Assembly: GCF_965363235.1 (NCBI RefSeq)
Contig: NC_134844.1
Coordinates: 96,806,664 to 96,870,663 of the forward strand
Direction of reading: 5' to 3'
Length of the DNA stretch: 64,000 bases
Source: Mytilus galloprovincialis
Taxonomy: Eukaryota; Mollusca; Bivalvia; Mytilida; Mytilidae
The position numbers and the translations under genes are program-made. Below the pieces are notes generated by a model. It was not told the DNA's origin and did no database searches. It saw only the letters and a list, made by a program, of their open reading frames with translations. Shown in pieces: positions 1 to 9,239 of this stretch. Each line of letters opens with the position of its first letter. Position 1 is the stretch's first letter.

Positions 1-112
1 TATATTTAATGCGTTTCGCTCGGTTTTGGTTTGTTACCCCGATTTTGTTTTTTGTCCATGGATTTATGAGTTTTGAACAGCGGTATACTACTGTTGCCTT
101 TATTTTTCTAAC
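1..112. repeat. Dispersed repeat fragment at window start
   Basis: A T-rich stretch of a type I associate with mussel dispersed repeats. A diverged relative of its first part (ATGCG...CTCGG...TTTTACCC...GATTTTG) lies at about 17284-17350. It marks the left limit of the four-ORF cassette visible here. Confidence 0.45.
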
Positions 113-255
113 CCTATTTTCGTACCTGTGAAAAAAACTGAAATCCGCGACTTAGAAATACATATTTTCGACGAAAGTGGAGAACAAGCGTCATTTTAAA
201 ATCAACGTTTGTCCTGTACACTACATATTAGAAAAAGAAAGGGGAAGTGTCAACG

Positions 256-633
256 ATGAATGCAGACAAAATGTACATTCCAAGCATGGAGAAGTGGTCG
301 AAATATTATCAAAATGTTGTGCAGGGGAATAATAAAATGTATATAACGCACATTAAAAATACCGGACGTAATGGGTCTTTTATGATACCTATTGAGAATC
401 AAAAATCGCCGTCAACCTCGTCGAAATCTAATGAAAAGTACAATATTCATCTAGTTAGTCCAAGTGCGCAAATGGTCGAAATGGCTAAAGAGTCTTTAGA
501 AGATGAGGGTTTGCATATAAAAGGAAAAAAACGTAAACGAAAGACCAGTCAAAAGGCAACCAGCAGTGGAGTTGGCGAATGCAAAAAGAAAAGAGAATCA
601 AAACGAGACGTTTTTTCAGAGTACATGAATTAA
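256..633 (+). CDS. Small basic protein, first ORF of virus-like cassette
   Basis: 125 codons from ATG 256 (A at -3); a GTG nine bases upstream is in frame but unlikely as a eukaryotic start. The N-terminus (YIPSMEKWSKYY) is followed by a GSFMIPIE segment, a VSPSAQMVEMAKESL helix and a Lys/Arg-rich tail with KGKKRKRK near residue 90, which looks like a nuclear localisation or nucleic-acid-binding signal. There is no signal peptide or membrane segment. It ends 2 nt before the start of the large F54H12.2-like ORF, so the two are probably expressed from one transcript. From memory, small proteins of this pattern accompany F54H12.2-like genes in other invertebrates, which would suggest a structural or DNA-binding partner; that is inference. 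Function is unknown. Confidence 0.7.
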   Translation: MNADKMYIPSMEKWSKYYQNVVQGNNKMYITHIKNTGRNGSFMIPIENQKSPSTSSKSNEKYNIHLVSPSAQMVEMAKESLEDEGLHIKGKKRKRKTSQKATSSGVGECKKKRESKRDVFSEYMN

Positions 634-635
634 AA

Positions 636-1961
636 ATGGCTTTACTAACATCACAGAACAACTTCACAGAAGCTATTCCTTCACAATTAGAAGTTTTCGA
701 GATACCTCCATACCAGTTAGGAGTTGAGTCAATTTCGTATGAAGAATGTCGGCCTACATCACAAGTAACAGCCTACAACCCAATAGAATTTAATTTGTGT
801 GCCGAGAACGGACTAGAATACATCGATCTCAGACGGTCGAAACTGTATGACTTTTTTGTTAAGTTGCGTGTAAAACATAGCAATGGAGACAATATTGCTA
901 TAGATGCAAAGGTGGCACCAGTAAATGGATTTTTCTATGCACTTTTTTCTCAAGTCGACTGTTACCTACAAGGTTCACTGGTATCATCAAGTAATACCAA
1001 CTACTCGTACAAATGCATGATGAAAACGCTACTCGATTATGGACAAGATGCAAAAGCATCACAACTAACGAGTGCGTTGTTTTATAAGGACAGAAGTGGA
1101 CACATGGACTCATTTGATACTAACACGGGTCTTTACGAAAGGAAAAAACTGATAGGTTATTCTAAGAGCCTTGATATGGAAGGAATGTTGTTTCACGATC
1201 TTTTTGAAATGGATCGTTACTTATTAAATATGGTTGACGTAAAATTGAAACTTTTCAGAAGTAGACCGAGTTTCTGTCTAATGTCAAGCGAAGACGATGC
1301 GGACTATGATGTTGTCATTGAAGATATTGTCGTTAAAGTGTGTAAAATTAAGGTCAATCCAGCTATCATTTTTGCTCATTCGGAAGCATTGAAATTAACG
1401 AATGCTAAATATCCCTATACAAAAACAGTAATGAAACATATTACTCTTATGATGGGTAGTACGAATGCAGTGTTGGAGAACATTTTCCAAGACGTGAAAC
1501 CAAAACGAATCATCATGGGTCTAACTTCGACAAACGCCGTGAACGGTGATTATCAACTTAATCCGTGGAATTTTCAACATTTTGACTTGCAACAAATAAC
1601 TTTGTACTGTGATGGAGTTCCTGTAGATGGAATTCCTCTGAAACTACAATTCAACGAAGACAGGGGTGCAACAAATGTTGCAGCATACGTTAAAATGTTT
1701 GAAAACTGTGGAAAGTGGGGCGGAGATGCGGGGAATGAAATAACTAGATCGGACTTCAACAATGGATATGCTTTATTCTGTTTTGATTTACAACCTCACT
1801 TTTCAGATGCCAACTATCTGTCACTGGTAAAGCAAGGAAAAGTAAGACTTGAATGTCATTTTGCATCACCCTTACCAGAAACTGTCTCTTTACTCATTGT
1901 AGCCGAAAACTCTGGCTATTTTGAAATAACGGAAAATCGTCAGATCAAAGTAGAACACTAA
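636..1961 (+). CDS. F54H12.2-like protein, candidate capsid-type protein
   Basis: 441 codons, intronless. An upstream in-frame ATG at 579 would add 19 basic residues but lies inside the previous ORF; ATG 636 (AAAATGG, strong context, 2 nt after the upstream stop) is preferred. I recognise the C-terminal pattern (NGYALFCFDL, then GKVRLECHFASPLPETV and an AEN...ITENR ending) as the family annotated 'uncharacterized protein F54H12.2-like', found in many copies in cnidarian, mollusc and nematode genomes. The sequence is beta-rich with no signal peptide or membrane helix. Length, predicted beta content, multicopy occurrence and the compact neighbourhood make a jelly-roll capsid-like role plausible, but no structural comparison was possible and no function is proven. 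The frame is intact along its whole length, so the copy is recent or conserved. A poly(A) signal follows at 2069. Confidence 0.75.
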   Translation: MALLTSQNNFTEAIPSQLEVFEIPPYQLGVESISYEECRPTSQVTAYNPIEFNLCAENGLEYIDLRRSKLYDFFVKLRVKHSNGDNIAIDAKVAPVNGFFYALFSQVDCYLQGSLVSSSNTNYSYKCMMKTLLDYGQDAKASQLTSALFYKDRSGHMDSFDTNTGLYERKKLIGYSKSLDMEGMLFHDLFEMDRYLLNMVDVKLKLFRSRPSFCLMSSEDDADYDVVIEDIVVKVCKIKVNPAIIFAHSEALKLTNAKYPYTKTVMKHITLMMGSTNAVLENIFQDVKPKRIIMGLTSTNAVNGDYQLNPWNFQHFDLQQITLYCDGVPVDGIPLKLQFNEDRGATNVAAYVKMFENCGKWGGDAGNEITRSDFNNGYALFCFDLQPHFSDANYLSLVKQGKVRLECHFASPLPETVSLLIVAENSGYFEITENRQIKVEH

Positions 1962-2068
1962 GTTCATACCTAATACTGTTTGTTGTATTTTGTCCTATTT
2001 AGATTATGTTATGACACAACCACATTATATGACATTTCTTTTTCTGTGTTTAATATTTCTATTTGTCT

Positions 2069-2074
2069 AATAAA
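2069..2074 (+). terminator. Polyadenylation signal AATAAA
   Basis: A canonical AATAAA 108 bases after the stop of the F54H12.2-like ORF, followed by T-rich sequence at 2090-2112. It suits the 3' end of a two-ORF message covering 256-1961. Confidence 0.55.
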
Positions 2075-2344
2075 TATTCAAATATAATTCTTTTACTTGT
2101 TTTTTTTTCTTCCTGTTCGTCTTTTAAAATGTCTTCGCTATAGAACTGATGCATTGATTTAAGTTTTTTTTTTTTACATTGTTGCTGGTCATTTACCTGC
2201 TTTCAGGTAATTTATTAAGTTTGAAAACCAATTTGGAAATTTTGTGCAAGAGTGGTAAACATTCATTTAATTAAATGTTTTTCATCAAAACTAAAACACA
2301 ACCAAAAACAAACCAAAAAAAAAAATATACGTTTGTTTCAAACA

Positions 2345-2350
2345 TATAAA
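2345..2350 (+). promoter_or_regulatory. Candidate TATA box for the second ORF pair
   Basis: TATAAA about 200 bp upstream of ATG 2548 and after the upstream poly(A) signal. TATA-like strings are common in AT-rich DNA, so this is only a positional argument. Confidence 0.25.
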
Positions 2351-2547
2351 ACTCGAACTAAAACTTTGATTTCAACGATATGTGAAAAAAGAAGAACTCA
2401 AACCATGTCAAAGGGAGATCATTCACTTTTACTTTTCCAAACACCTTGATTAGAGCGCTCACACAGACAAACTTTATTTACTTAGAACAAATATATTCAT
2501 TGGAGAGAACTGTGTGGTTTTTCTTCCGAAATAATACTTAAAAAGCT

Positions 2548-2862
2548 ATGAGTAAGCAAGTGATTAGACACGTTAATTTTCTATCCTTATTGGCTTCTGC
2601 TGAGGATCAGCAAAGACTCGCATTGATAAAAACGATGAATAACGAACAATTTAAGATCCTACTAGAATGTATATACAACATTTTACATGGAGTCGTTACA
2701 CTATCTCCGCTAAATAAAAAGAAACTGTTTGAGTACAAAACGGTTATTCGTAAAATCACTGCCGAGGACACCCAACGTTTACATCGAAAGAGACTTCTTT
2801 TAAAGTATCGATCAAATCTTATTCCTATAGTAGTAAAGATTGTGCTTGCTCACTTAAAATGA
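2548..2862 (+). CDS. Small helical basic protein, third ORF of cassette
   Basis: 104 codons plus stop, from ATG 2548 (G at -3). The product is predicted almost entirely helical: an N-terminal RHVNFLSLL motif, a middle FKILLECIYNILHG segment, then a basic KKKLFEYKTVIRKI helix and a basic C-terminus. It has no signal peptide, membrane segment or cysteine cluster. Its stop (TGA 2860-2862) overlaps the next start (ATG 2859-2861) as ATGA, an arrangement typical of termination-reinitiation in compact viral genomes and rare in animal nuclear genes. I recall similar short ORFs beside F54H12.2-like genes but cannot name a family. Function is unknown. Confidence 0.65.
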   Translation: MSKQVIRHVNFLSLLASAEDQQRLALIKTMNNEQFKILLECIYNILHGVVTLSPLNKKKLFEYKTVIRKITAEDTQRLHRKRLLLKYRSNLIPIVVKIVLAHLK

Positions 2863-3548
2863 CGAAGGAAATGATTCTTATTCCTAAACATAAATTCGAG
2901 GCTGTCTTACAAAAACAAAACGAAGATCAATCGAAAGCGGAAGTGGTGTTACATGACACTCCACCTCGAGACAATGACCAACACAATCTGTCTTATGACC
3001 AGAAACCGTTACATGATGATTTACAATCGTTAATCAATATCACTTTTCCATCTAGATATAAAGACAAAGCCTTGCGACTTTTGCTTTACTTACAAAAACA
3101 ACCATCTATTAAGTGGGACGAACAAGGTGAAGTTTGCATTGACGGAAAAGTTATTTCAAACACTCATATCGTTGACTTGATACGTGATTCAACAGTTCCA
3201 ATTGGTCGTAGAAAACTAACAGCTGGTATACATCAATTCTACCAATTTCTGAAGTCTACTAACATTCCACTTCGTTTGTTTAGGAATGTAGAAAAAACAA
3301 ACAAAGTACGATTCGAGTCTACCTCTTATAAAGAAAAGAAAACAGAAGAAGAAAATAAGGAGAAAGAAGAAACAGATGAATACAGTGAAGATAGTGACAA
3401 TGAATACATCCAACAAAATAAAAAGACAAAAACGACAGAAACTAATTTGGAAACCCAAAAGAAAATGTATGTGCAACGAGACATAAACAGTATATTCACA
3501 ATTAAAAAGAAGAGAAAAAAATGGTTACAATTTAAATGTTTTAACTAA
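2859..3548 (+). CDS. Conserved cassette protein with acidic and basic tails
   Basis: 229 codons plus stop, starting in the ATGA overlap with the previous ORF. It opens with MILIPKHKFEAVL (from Met 5). Residues ~50-150 form the likely conserved core: a helix rich in KALRLLLYL, a short strand-turn IKWDEQGEVCIDG, ISNTHIVDLIRD, and NIPLRLFRN. Residues ~155-200 are very acidic with Lys (EEENKEKEETDEYSEDSD type) and low complexity, and the last ~30 residues are basic. I associate the core (helix, then W-D-x-x-GEV and shI-DLI) with proteins neighbouring F54H12.2-like genes in invertebrate genomes; this is recall, not a search. No enzymatic motif is visible. A DNA- or capsid-associated accessory role is a guess. 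Confidence 0.65.
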   Translation: MTKEMILIPKHKFEAVLQKQNEDQSKAEVVLHDTPPRDNDQHNLSYDQKPLHDDLQSLINITFPSRYKDKALRLLLYLQKQPSIKWDEQGEVCIDGKVISNTHIVDLIRDSTVPIGRRKLTAGIHQFYQFLKSTNIPLRLFRNVEKTNKVRFESTSYKEKKTEEENKEKEETDEYSEDSDNEYIQQNKKTKTTETNLETQKKMYVQRDINSIFTIKKKRKKWLQFKCFN

Positions 3549-4009
3549 AAAATAACAAACAAATACAATCTAGAATATTTAAAAAAAATGATTAATACAT
3601 GAAATGTGTTATTATTTTGTGTTAAAAGAAACTATATATAGATGAGACAACGAGGTGTTTATTTTTAAACAAACTAATTGAGAAAAGAAAGAAAATAATA
3701 TCAAGAATTTACAAAGAGAAAGAAAGAAAAACTTTTTTCATTTTTTAACTATCCTTATCTCAACTAGTTTGTTAGAAAATACAGTTAGGGGTTTGTTAAT
3801 ATTTCTTCTCTCTTGCAATCTGTTGTGTAGAGTATTTCCTGTAAAAATAAAAAATAGCCTGTCTCTCCTTCCGTTACAATTAATATCCTTTATTCAAACA
3901 AAGGATCAGCTAATTAAGTTCGAAAACAATTGGATTTTGATTGTCTGGAAACAACTGGTTAATTATCAAAAGGGATTCCTCTAATCTAGGATATAATTAA
4001 GAGTCGTTT
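3549..4009. other. AT-rich flank, nothing recognised
   Basis: Purine-rich and A-rich sequence (3680-3735) after the last cassette ORF. I see no convincing poly(A) signal or gene; a 71-codon frame at 3769-3984 is not supported by any motif. Confidence 0.4.
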
Positions 4010-4409
4010 CTCTAATCCGAAAACAAATATATTATAATTAGCATTTGTTTATCCTAATCAGGATTAAAAGGGTTAATACTCGGTTCTCTAATCCGAAAAC
4101 AAATAGATTATAATTAGCAATTGTTAACTCTTATCGGGATAAAAAAAAGGAACAAAACATTGAGGAGCACTAATCTAGATTAAAAGAAAAGGATTATCTT
4201 AATCCGATTGATTGCACAATGATATGCTTAAAGGAACAAAAACATTGAGGAGCACTAATCTAGATTAAAAGATAAGGATTATCTTTATCCGATTCATTGC
4301 ATAATAAGCTGCTTAAAGTTGCATCATAAGCTGCTTTAAATCGTACCATAAGCTGGCTTAAGAAGATTAGAGGGGATTATAAGCTGGCTTAAGAAGATGA
4401 GAGGGGATT
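4010..4409. repeat. Three adjacent local tandem duplications
   Basis: Three head-to-tail duplications follow one another: a ~76-bp unit (4010-4085, 4086-~4141; CTCTAATCCGAAAACAAAT), an ~84-bp unit (4147-4230, 4231-4316; GGAACAAAAACATTGAGGAG) and a 30-bp unit (~4350-4379, 4380-4409; AAGCTGGCTTAAGAAGAT). All carry TAATC/GATTA motifs. The cluster sits between the virus-like cassette and an inverted repeat and might be a terminal region of the element. Confidence 0.75.
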
Positions 4410-4439
4410 ACAGGCTCCACACTTTTACTTGCGGAGGGC

Positions 4440-4526
4440 AGTCTCATAACACACTACTGATGCTAAAACCAACTTCTCTTGATATTCTGCTGTCCTTGGG
4501 CGAATCATCAGTGATGTTATGAGACT
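4440..4526. repeat. Imperfect inverted repeat (stem-loop)
   Basis: Arm 4440-4462 (AGTCTCATAACA then ACTGATG) is complementary to 4506-4526 (CATCAGT then TGTTATGAGACT), with a 2-nt bulge and a 43-nt loop. It could be the end of a mobile unit or a structured transcript; nothing proves either. Confidence 0.65.
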
Positions 4527-4559
4527 TGCACAAGAAGGCAAAATTGGTGCGTCTTTAAA

Positions 4560-4965
4560 TTAGATTGATTGATTGATTGTTGGTTGCTTAACGTCCAGTC
4601 GCAAATATTTCGTGCATCTTCAGGACGAGAACAAGTTAATAATAAAAACAATAGGTAGGTTTTGTCATAATAGAGGTCATTCGGGAATTGGTCGGTAAAA
4701 TTTAGACTGCCACTGGAAAATGATGGTATATTGGATTGGGACAGAATTTGCCGTTGCAACAGGCCACCTACGGACCCCTCAAAGAGTTGTTGCAAGGGTT
4801 TTTAACGTGCAGAGAACGTGGCACTCCCTTTACACGAGGCATCGGATTAAACGTCCCCATTCTGACCGGACGTGACTGCGAACTTGATACATCCCGCACA
4901 GCCAAACGGTCGTCCCACTTCGTTTAACTGCCGGTCGAGATAAGACCAAGTGATCATATTACGTT
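4560..4965. repeat. Dispersed mussel-type repeat copy
   Basis: Begins with a (GATT)n tract and GTTGGTTGCTTAACGTCCAG, then GGACGAGAAC, and ends in a relatively GC-rich block (4770-4960). I recognise this as a common interspersed repeat in mussel DNA; the 92-codon minus-strand frame within it is a by-product. Boundaries are approximate. Confidence 0.6.
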
Positions 4966-5722
4966 TCCCAAGTCACCCTTGGGGAACTTTAAAATAGAAA
5001 CAACAGAAATCCATATACTGTATGTGATCAAACTGATCGACATGTATCCTCACAACCTGACACTTGTATACGATCTCGTAGTTTGGATAGGAAAACAGGG
5101 TTTTTGTGTAAAAGAAAAACCTTAAAAAAAAACAGAAAACTACACAAAACTGAGTCCTTTAAACGTGTTGACAGTCTTTTAAGGTGTGCTGTGCTAATTA
5201 ATGAGAGTAATAATTTATCCATGCATAACCAAGTAAATGTACTTATTGAGGTCAACACCTGTGCAATTAAGTAAAACAGTTACTGAAAAATCAGAATTTG
5301 AACTTGCTGTCAGTTCATTAATAACGATTGTTAGTGATGTGATTTGTTCTTCCATAAGAAAAAGCCTTTCTCATGTAGCACGACCAAATACATATACCGA
5401 TCACATTTACCCAAGATTGTCTCTGATGCTGAACAAACTGCCAAACTCCAGAACTAACTAGATATTGTGACACCTTACAATTCAGACACAGTGGGGCCAA
5501 GGGATATGAAATATAGAGTTTAGCTCTATATAGGGGATGCCATATATGCTGCAGGAAAATCAAAGTCTATGTTAAGACTTTCAGAATTACACCAAGGTGT
5601 GTCTGAAAATATCAAGGGTATATTAAAAGAAGAACAACTACTTCACCCTGGCACCAGTGCTCTTATGAGCTATGTTCTCGGTTTGGTATTTCTATGGAAA
5701 TGATGTCCGCATATCTTCTTAA
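4966..5722. other. Unassigned sequence, possible decayed coding remnant
   Basis: Short overlapping frames at 5083-5274 and 5237-5461 on the plus strand have fairly ordinary amino-acid composition but no recognisable motif, no start context and no splice framework. A broken retroelement or gene fragment is possible; I cannot support a call. Confidence 0.25.
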
Positions 5723-5850
5723 TAGATATAAGAAGATGTGGTATGAGTGTCAATGATACAACACACCATCCAAGTCACAATTTATTAAGGTAAACCATTA
5801 TAGGTCACGGTCCGGTTTTCAACACGGAGCCTATGCTCAAAAGTTCATTT
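5723..5850 (+). repeat. Dispersed repeat A (GATGTGGTATGAGTG family)
   Basis: The copy carries AAGAAGATGTGGTATGAGTG, a CCATCCAAGTCACAATTTAT segment and ACACGGAGCC, the hallmarks of a highly repeated family that recurs at least ten times in this window in both orientations. Confidence 0.75.
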
Positions 5851-8800
5851 GTTAGTTAATTTGTGAAAAATAACACAAAGGCGCTTCTGAACCGTATAGT
5901 GTCCCTAAAAATTTATTTAACAAAAATTCTTAAATGTATGGCTATTACAAATTCAATCGTTTCTGTAGCAACATTCGCCCAATTACATTTGGGATTGGCA
6001 GTGCAGATGTATCATGCATATGCATATGGGAATATGGGTCACGAACATTGATCGAAACTTTGTACTCACATTGCTTTTATGTTTCCTATGCAAAGGTAAG
6101 ACTATATCTGACGAGTTTGACAGAATCTTGACGGTATTTACGCTCCAGATGGCATTTGTACTGTGCTATGAACAAACTCTGTCCTGCGCCTGGCTTGTTC
6201 TTATAAAAAAAGGGAAGTGTCTTGTTATGCTTATACGCGTACTTAATCCGCATATGATGACTGAGAGATTGATTCATGTCCCCATTTAAGGGAGTTCGCT
6301 TCTCTGTTTCAAAGTAATTAAATTTTCAAAACACTAGTTTCTATTGATAGGGAATCAATAAAGGAATCCAAAGAGCTGAAAAAATATATAGGTCACCGTG
6401 CTTGTTTTTGAGATATGAGCCATTGAAATTTTGGCGGGAAAATATTCTCTCTTGACTTTTCATAGCTATATCATTGAGAATTGACGTTCTCAAAAACTGT
6501 TAAAAAGTAATTAAAATTTTATAAGGCTTTTGCAGATGACTTATCATTATACATGGAAAAGATTTTCAAAAGAAAAAATGGGGGTCACCGGGCATTTTTT
6601 TCCAAGGCATTCCAATGGATAAAATCAGAGGATTCCGAAAATCTGACAAAAAATCAAAAACATGACAAGCCAGCTTCCTTAATGAATACTTCAGGTATCG
6701 TGTGTCGATCGCTTTTAAAAGTTATATAAGGATCATGACTGATTTTGAATTACAACATTAGAAAATTGGCATTGCATTGTGTAATTTTTCATCCTTCCCT
6801 TAAAAAAATAATGAGTTAACTTTTTTTACCAGGATTAATCCACTAAAAAATGTTCATGCACCAAACTGACTTTGTTTTACACCCAATTTGTTTTCAACCT
6901 CGCATTCGCCTCGGATGACTATAGTATATTTTGTGTTATAACTGCTCTGTTTAGACTTTACAAATACACAATATGTATTTATCTGTAACTAGATACTATT
7001 TTTTACAAAATACACAACCTTTAAGATGCAAAATTAAAAACACTGTTTCAGCGCTTGAATTTTGTTTTTTTCAAAGATAGAAAAAAATTTGAAATAATTT
7101 AATAAACTGGTGTTTTATAGTTTAGAAAATAATTCTATAATATACTTTAGTGAAACACTATACACAATATGAAAGTTTATGGATGTGAAAAGGACAAGGC
7201 CACTTCTTCTTTTGCTATGCCTTAAATGGAAAAAATCAGAAGGTTCCAAATCAACGCTATTTTGTAATGGCAGCTCTTCATATAAGTTGTCAAATTTTTC
7301 ATTTTAACATCGTTTATAGCATATGCTTATGATCGAATTGTTTTTGTAGCATTCTATTGAATAAATATCAGAATATTTCTCCTTTTTGTCCTTGTGGTTG
7401 AATTATTGATATTTTTAGGTCTGACCTTTGACCTCAATTTCACAAAATTGTGACCACTCTGGATTTTTACGACCCAATTTTTCTTATTGTATATGTTTTC
7501 CTCTTTCCGTCGATATATAATTTAGGTGTGTGTTCTTCCGGACCATTAAAGTTTTAAAAAATGACCTGTGGTTGCAGTACTACTAGTGCGGACAATTTTT
7601 ATTATATTTTCGGTAAGGGTTGGGTTGGGTGTCCGACCCCGACTTTGGTCATATCTTTTGAAAATAAAATAAGCCAAATAACAACCTTGATTTTTTTCTC
7701 CAGTAGACATCAGCTAGCCTACCCAGCTCCCCTTTACACATTGTGCGGACAAATGTATGGCCGTTGAAATGTGTTTTATAATCTTTTCGGTAATGGCAGG
7801 GTAGGGTGGTTAGCTGAAGTCCACTTGAAAAAAAGTGGCCTCCAATGTGGTTTTATGCAGAACAGTAACCCGCAAATCTATGGTAGTTTGCAAAAAATAA
7901 AAGTATTTTTTGTTATAATGTGATATGTAATATGTTGGCAAATAATGAAAGCTCGTATCTTAATTAATAGACATCGAAATAAAGAGAAACCGTATGATAA
8001 CCAATACAAATCTCCCAGAGACAAACTAACGTTCATTAAGGCAACTAGTATGATGGTCTGGATTCGGGGTTCTTAATTTCTGTATTCTTTGATATTTTAG
8101 GCCATTTTTCTCTATTCTTTATACTTTTTGCCAATTATTCTCTTCTCTTTATATTTTACACCATTATTCTAGCTTTTTTATTTATTTCTTGGTCCATTGT
8201 CTCTATAATTTATATTTTTTGTCAACTATTCTCAATAACATAATACCCCAACAACGCCCTCTAGTTCAGGTCACCATATATGTAGCCTTCACAAATAAGC
8301 AAAACAAAAACCCTATAGGCTCCGAATGCCAAAATAATTGAATGCTTGTCCAGGTTTGAATTGTGAAATTGCGGAAATTTGTTTTTTAATCAATCTATCA
8401 AGCAAAACATATTATCGTCCTCGATGTTCACGGTACTGACAATACTGGCAGATGGACGTTGGTCATCAATTCTAATAATCTTAGATCGACCTTTCTAAAC
8501 TTAAAAGTAAAGTTCACGCACCCGGTTCCTGATTGTTATTAAAGACTTTTGATCTGACAACCGCTGTGCATGTATACTTTAACGACTAGGCTAGTTTTCT
8601 TGTCAGTTTTAAAAAGTAATTACCTCCCTTATAAGTGTCATGTTGTAACAAATCTATTTATTTGTACCATCTTTATGAATCTTAATATTATATTGTACAA
8701 TTTAAATTTATGATTCGTTTAATACTTAAATATGATAATTTATTATTTATCAAAGGTATGAACAAGGTAATTTGAAAGTCTTTGATTATTTTATCACCGT

Positions 8801-8955
8801 ATGTCAATTCAGAAGTCATGCGGTTTATGTTGTCTACATTATATGGTACCATCATGGGAGGGTTTACAATGCCCTACTGTGGCAGAATTTACAAAGAATG
8901 TGAAACTAGAAAGGAAAACTGTTTCCATTATAAATCGGCTAATAATTGAAATTGA
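5851..8955. other. Gene-poor AT-rich stretch
   Basis: No gene supported. Three small overlapping plus-strand frames (5863-6289) have no motif. Short recurrences of GGTCACCG and ATCAGAGGATTCC-like strings (6390-6650, 7225-7245) and a degenerate TTCTCTATTCTTTATA-type run (8085-8240) suggest old dispersed repeats. Confidence 0.4.
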
Positions 8956-8966
8956 ATACTAATCTC

Positions 8967-9190
8967 TTTTTGAGTAAATTCGAAAACGAAAAATGGAAAC
9001 TTGCACTTTAAAATTAATTTTCATTTTTAATTGGTTTTTAGTGAAATAAAAAACAAAAAATGAAAACACTTTCGTTTTCCGTTTTGGTTTTAGAAAAATA
9101 AAACACAAAAAACGAAAACACTTGTTTTTCATTTTGGTTTTCGAGAAATCAAAACCGAACAATGGAAACATTCTCGTTTTTTATTTTTTT
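8967..9190. repeat. Degenerate ~52-bp tandem repeat
   Basis: Three to four diverged units containing GAAAACACTT, TTTTGGTTTT and AAACACAAAAAA motifs, directly abutting the large minisatellite. The minus-strand frame over it is low-complexity Phe/Lys and not a gene. Confidence 0.6.
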
Positions 9191-9239
9191 ATTTTGATAT
9201 TTCAAAATGAAAAACAAATGGACTCACATATACACAGAT

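Larger units (their letters stand above)
1962..2547 (+). other. Intergenic spacer inside the cassette
   Basis: A 586-bp AT-rich spacer between the two ORF pairs. It holds a poly(A) signal for the upstream pair (2069), T and A homopolymers (2101-2112, 2166-2175, 2319-2326) and a TATAAA (2345) that could start a second transcript. A 65-codon frame at 2252-2449 starts with a non-ATG codon, shows no recognisable feature and is probably not real. Confidence 0.5.
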
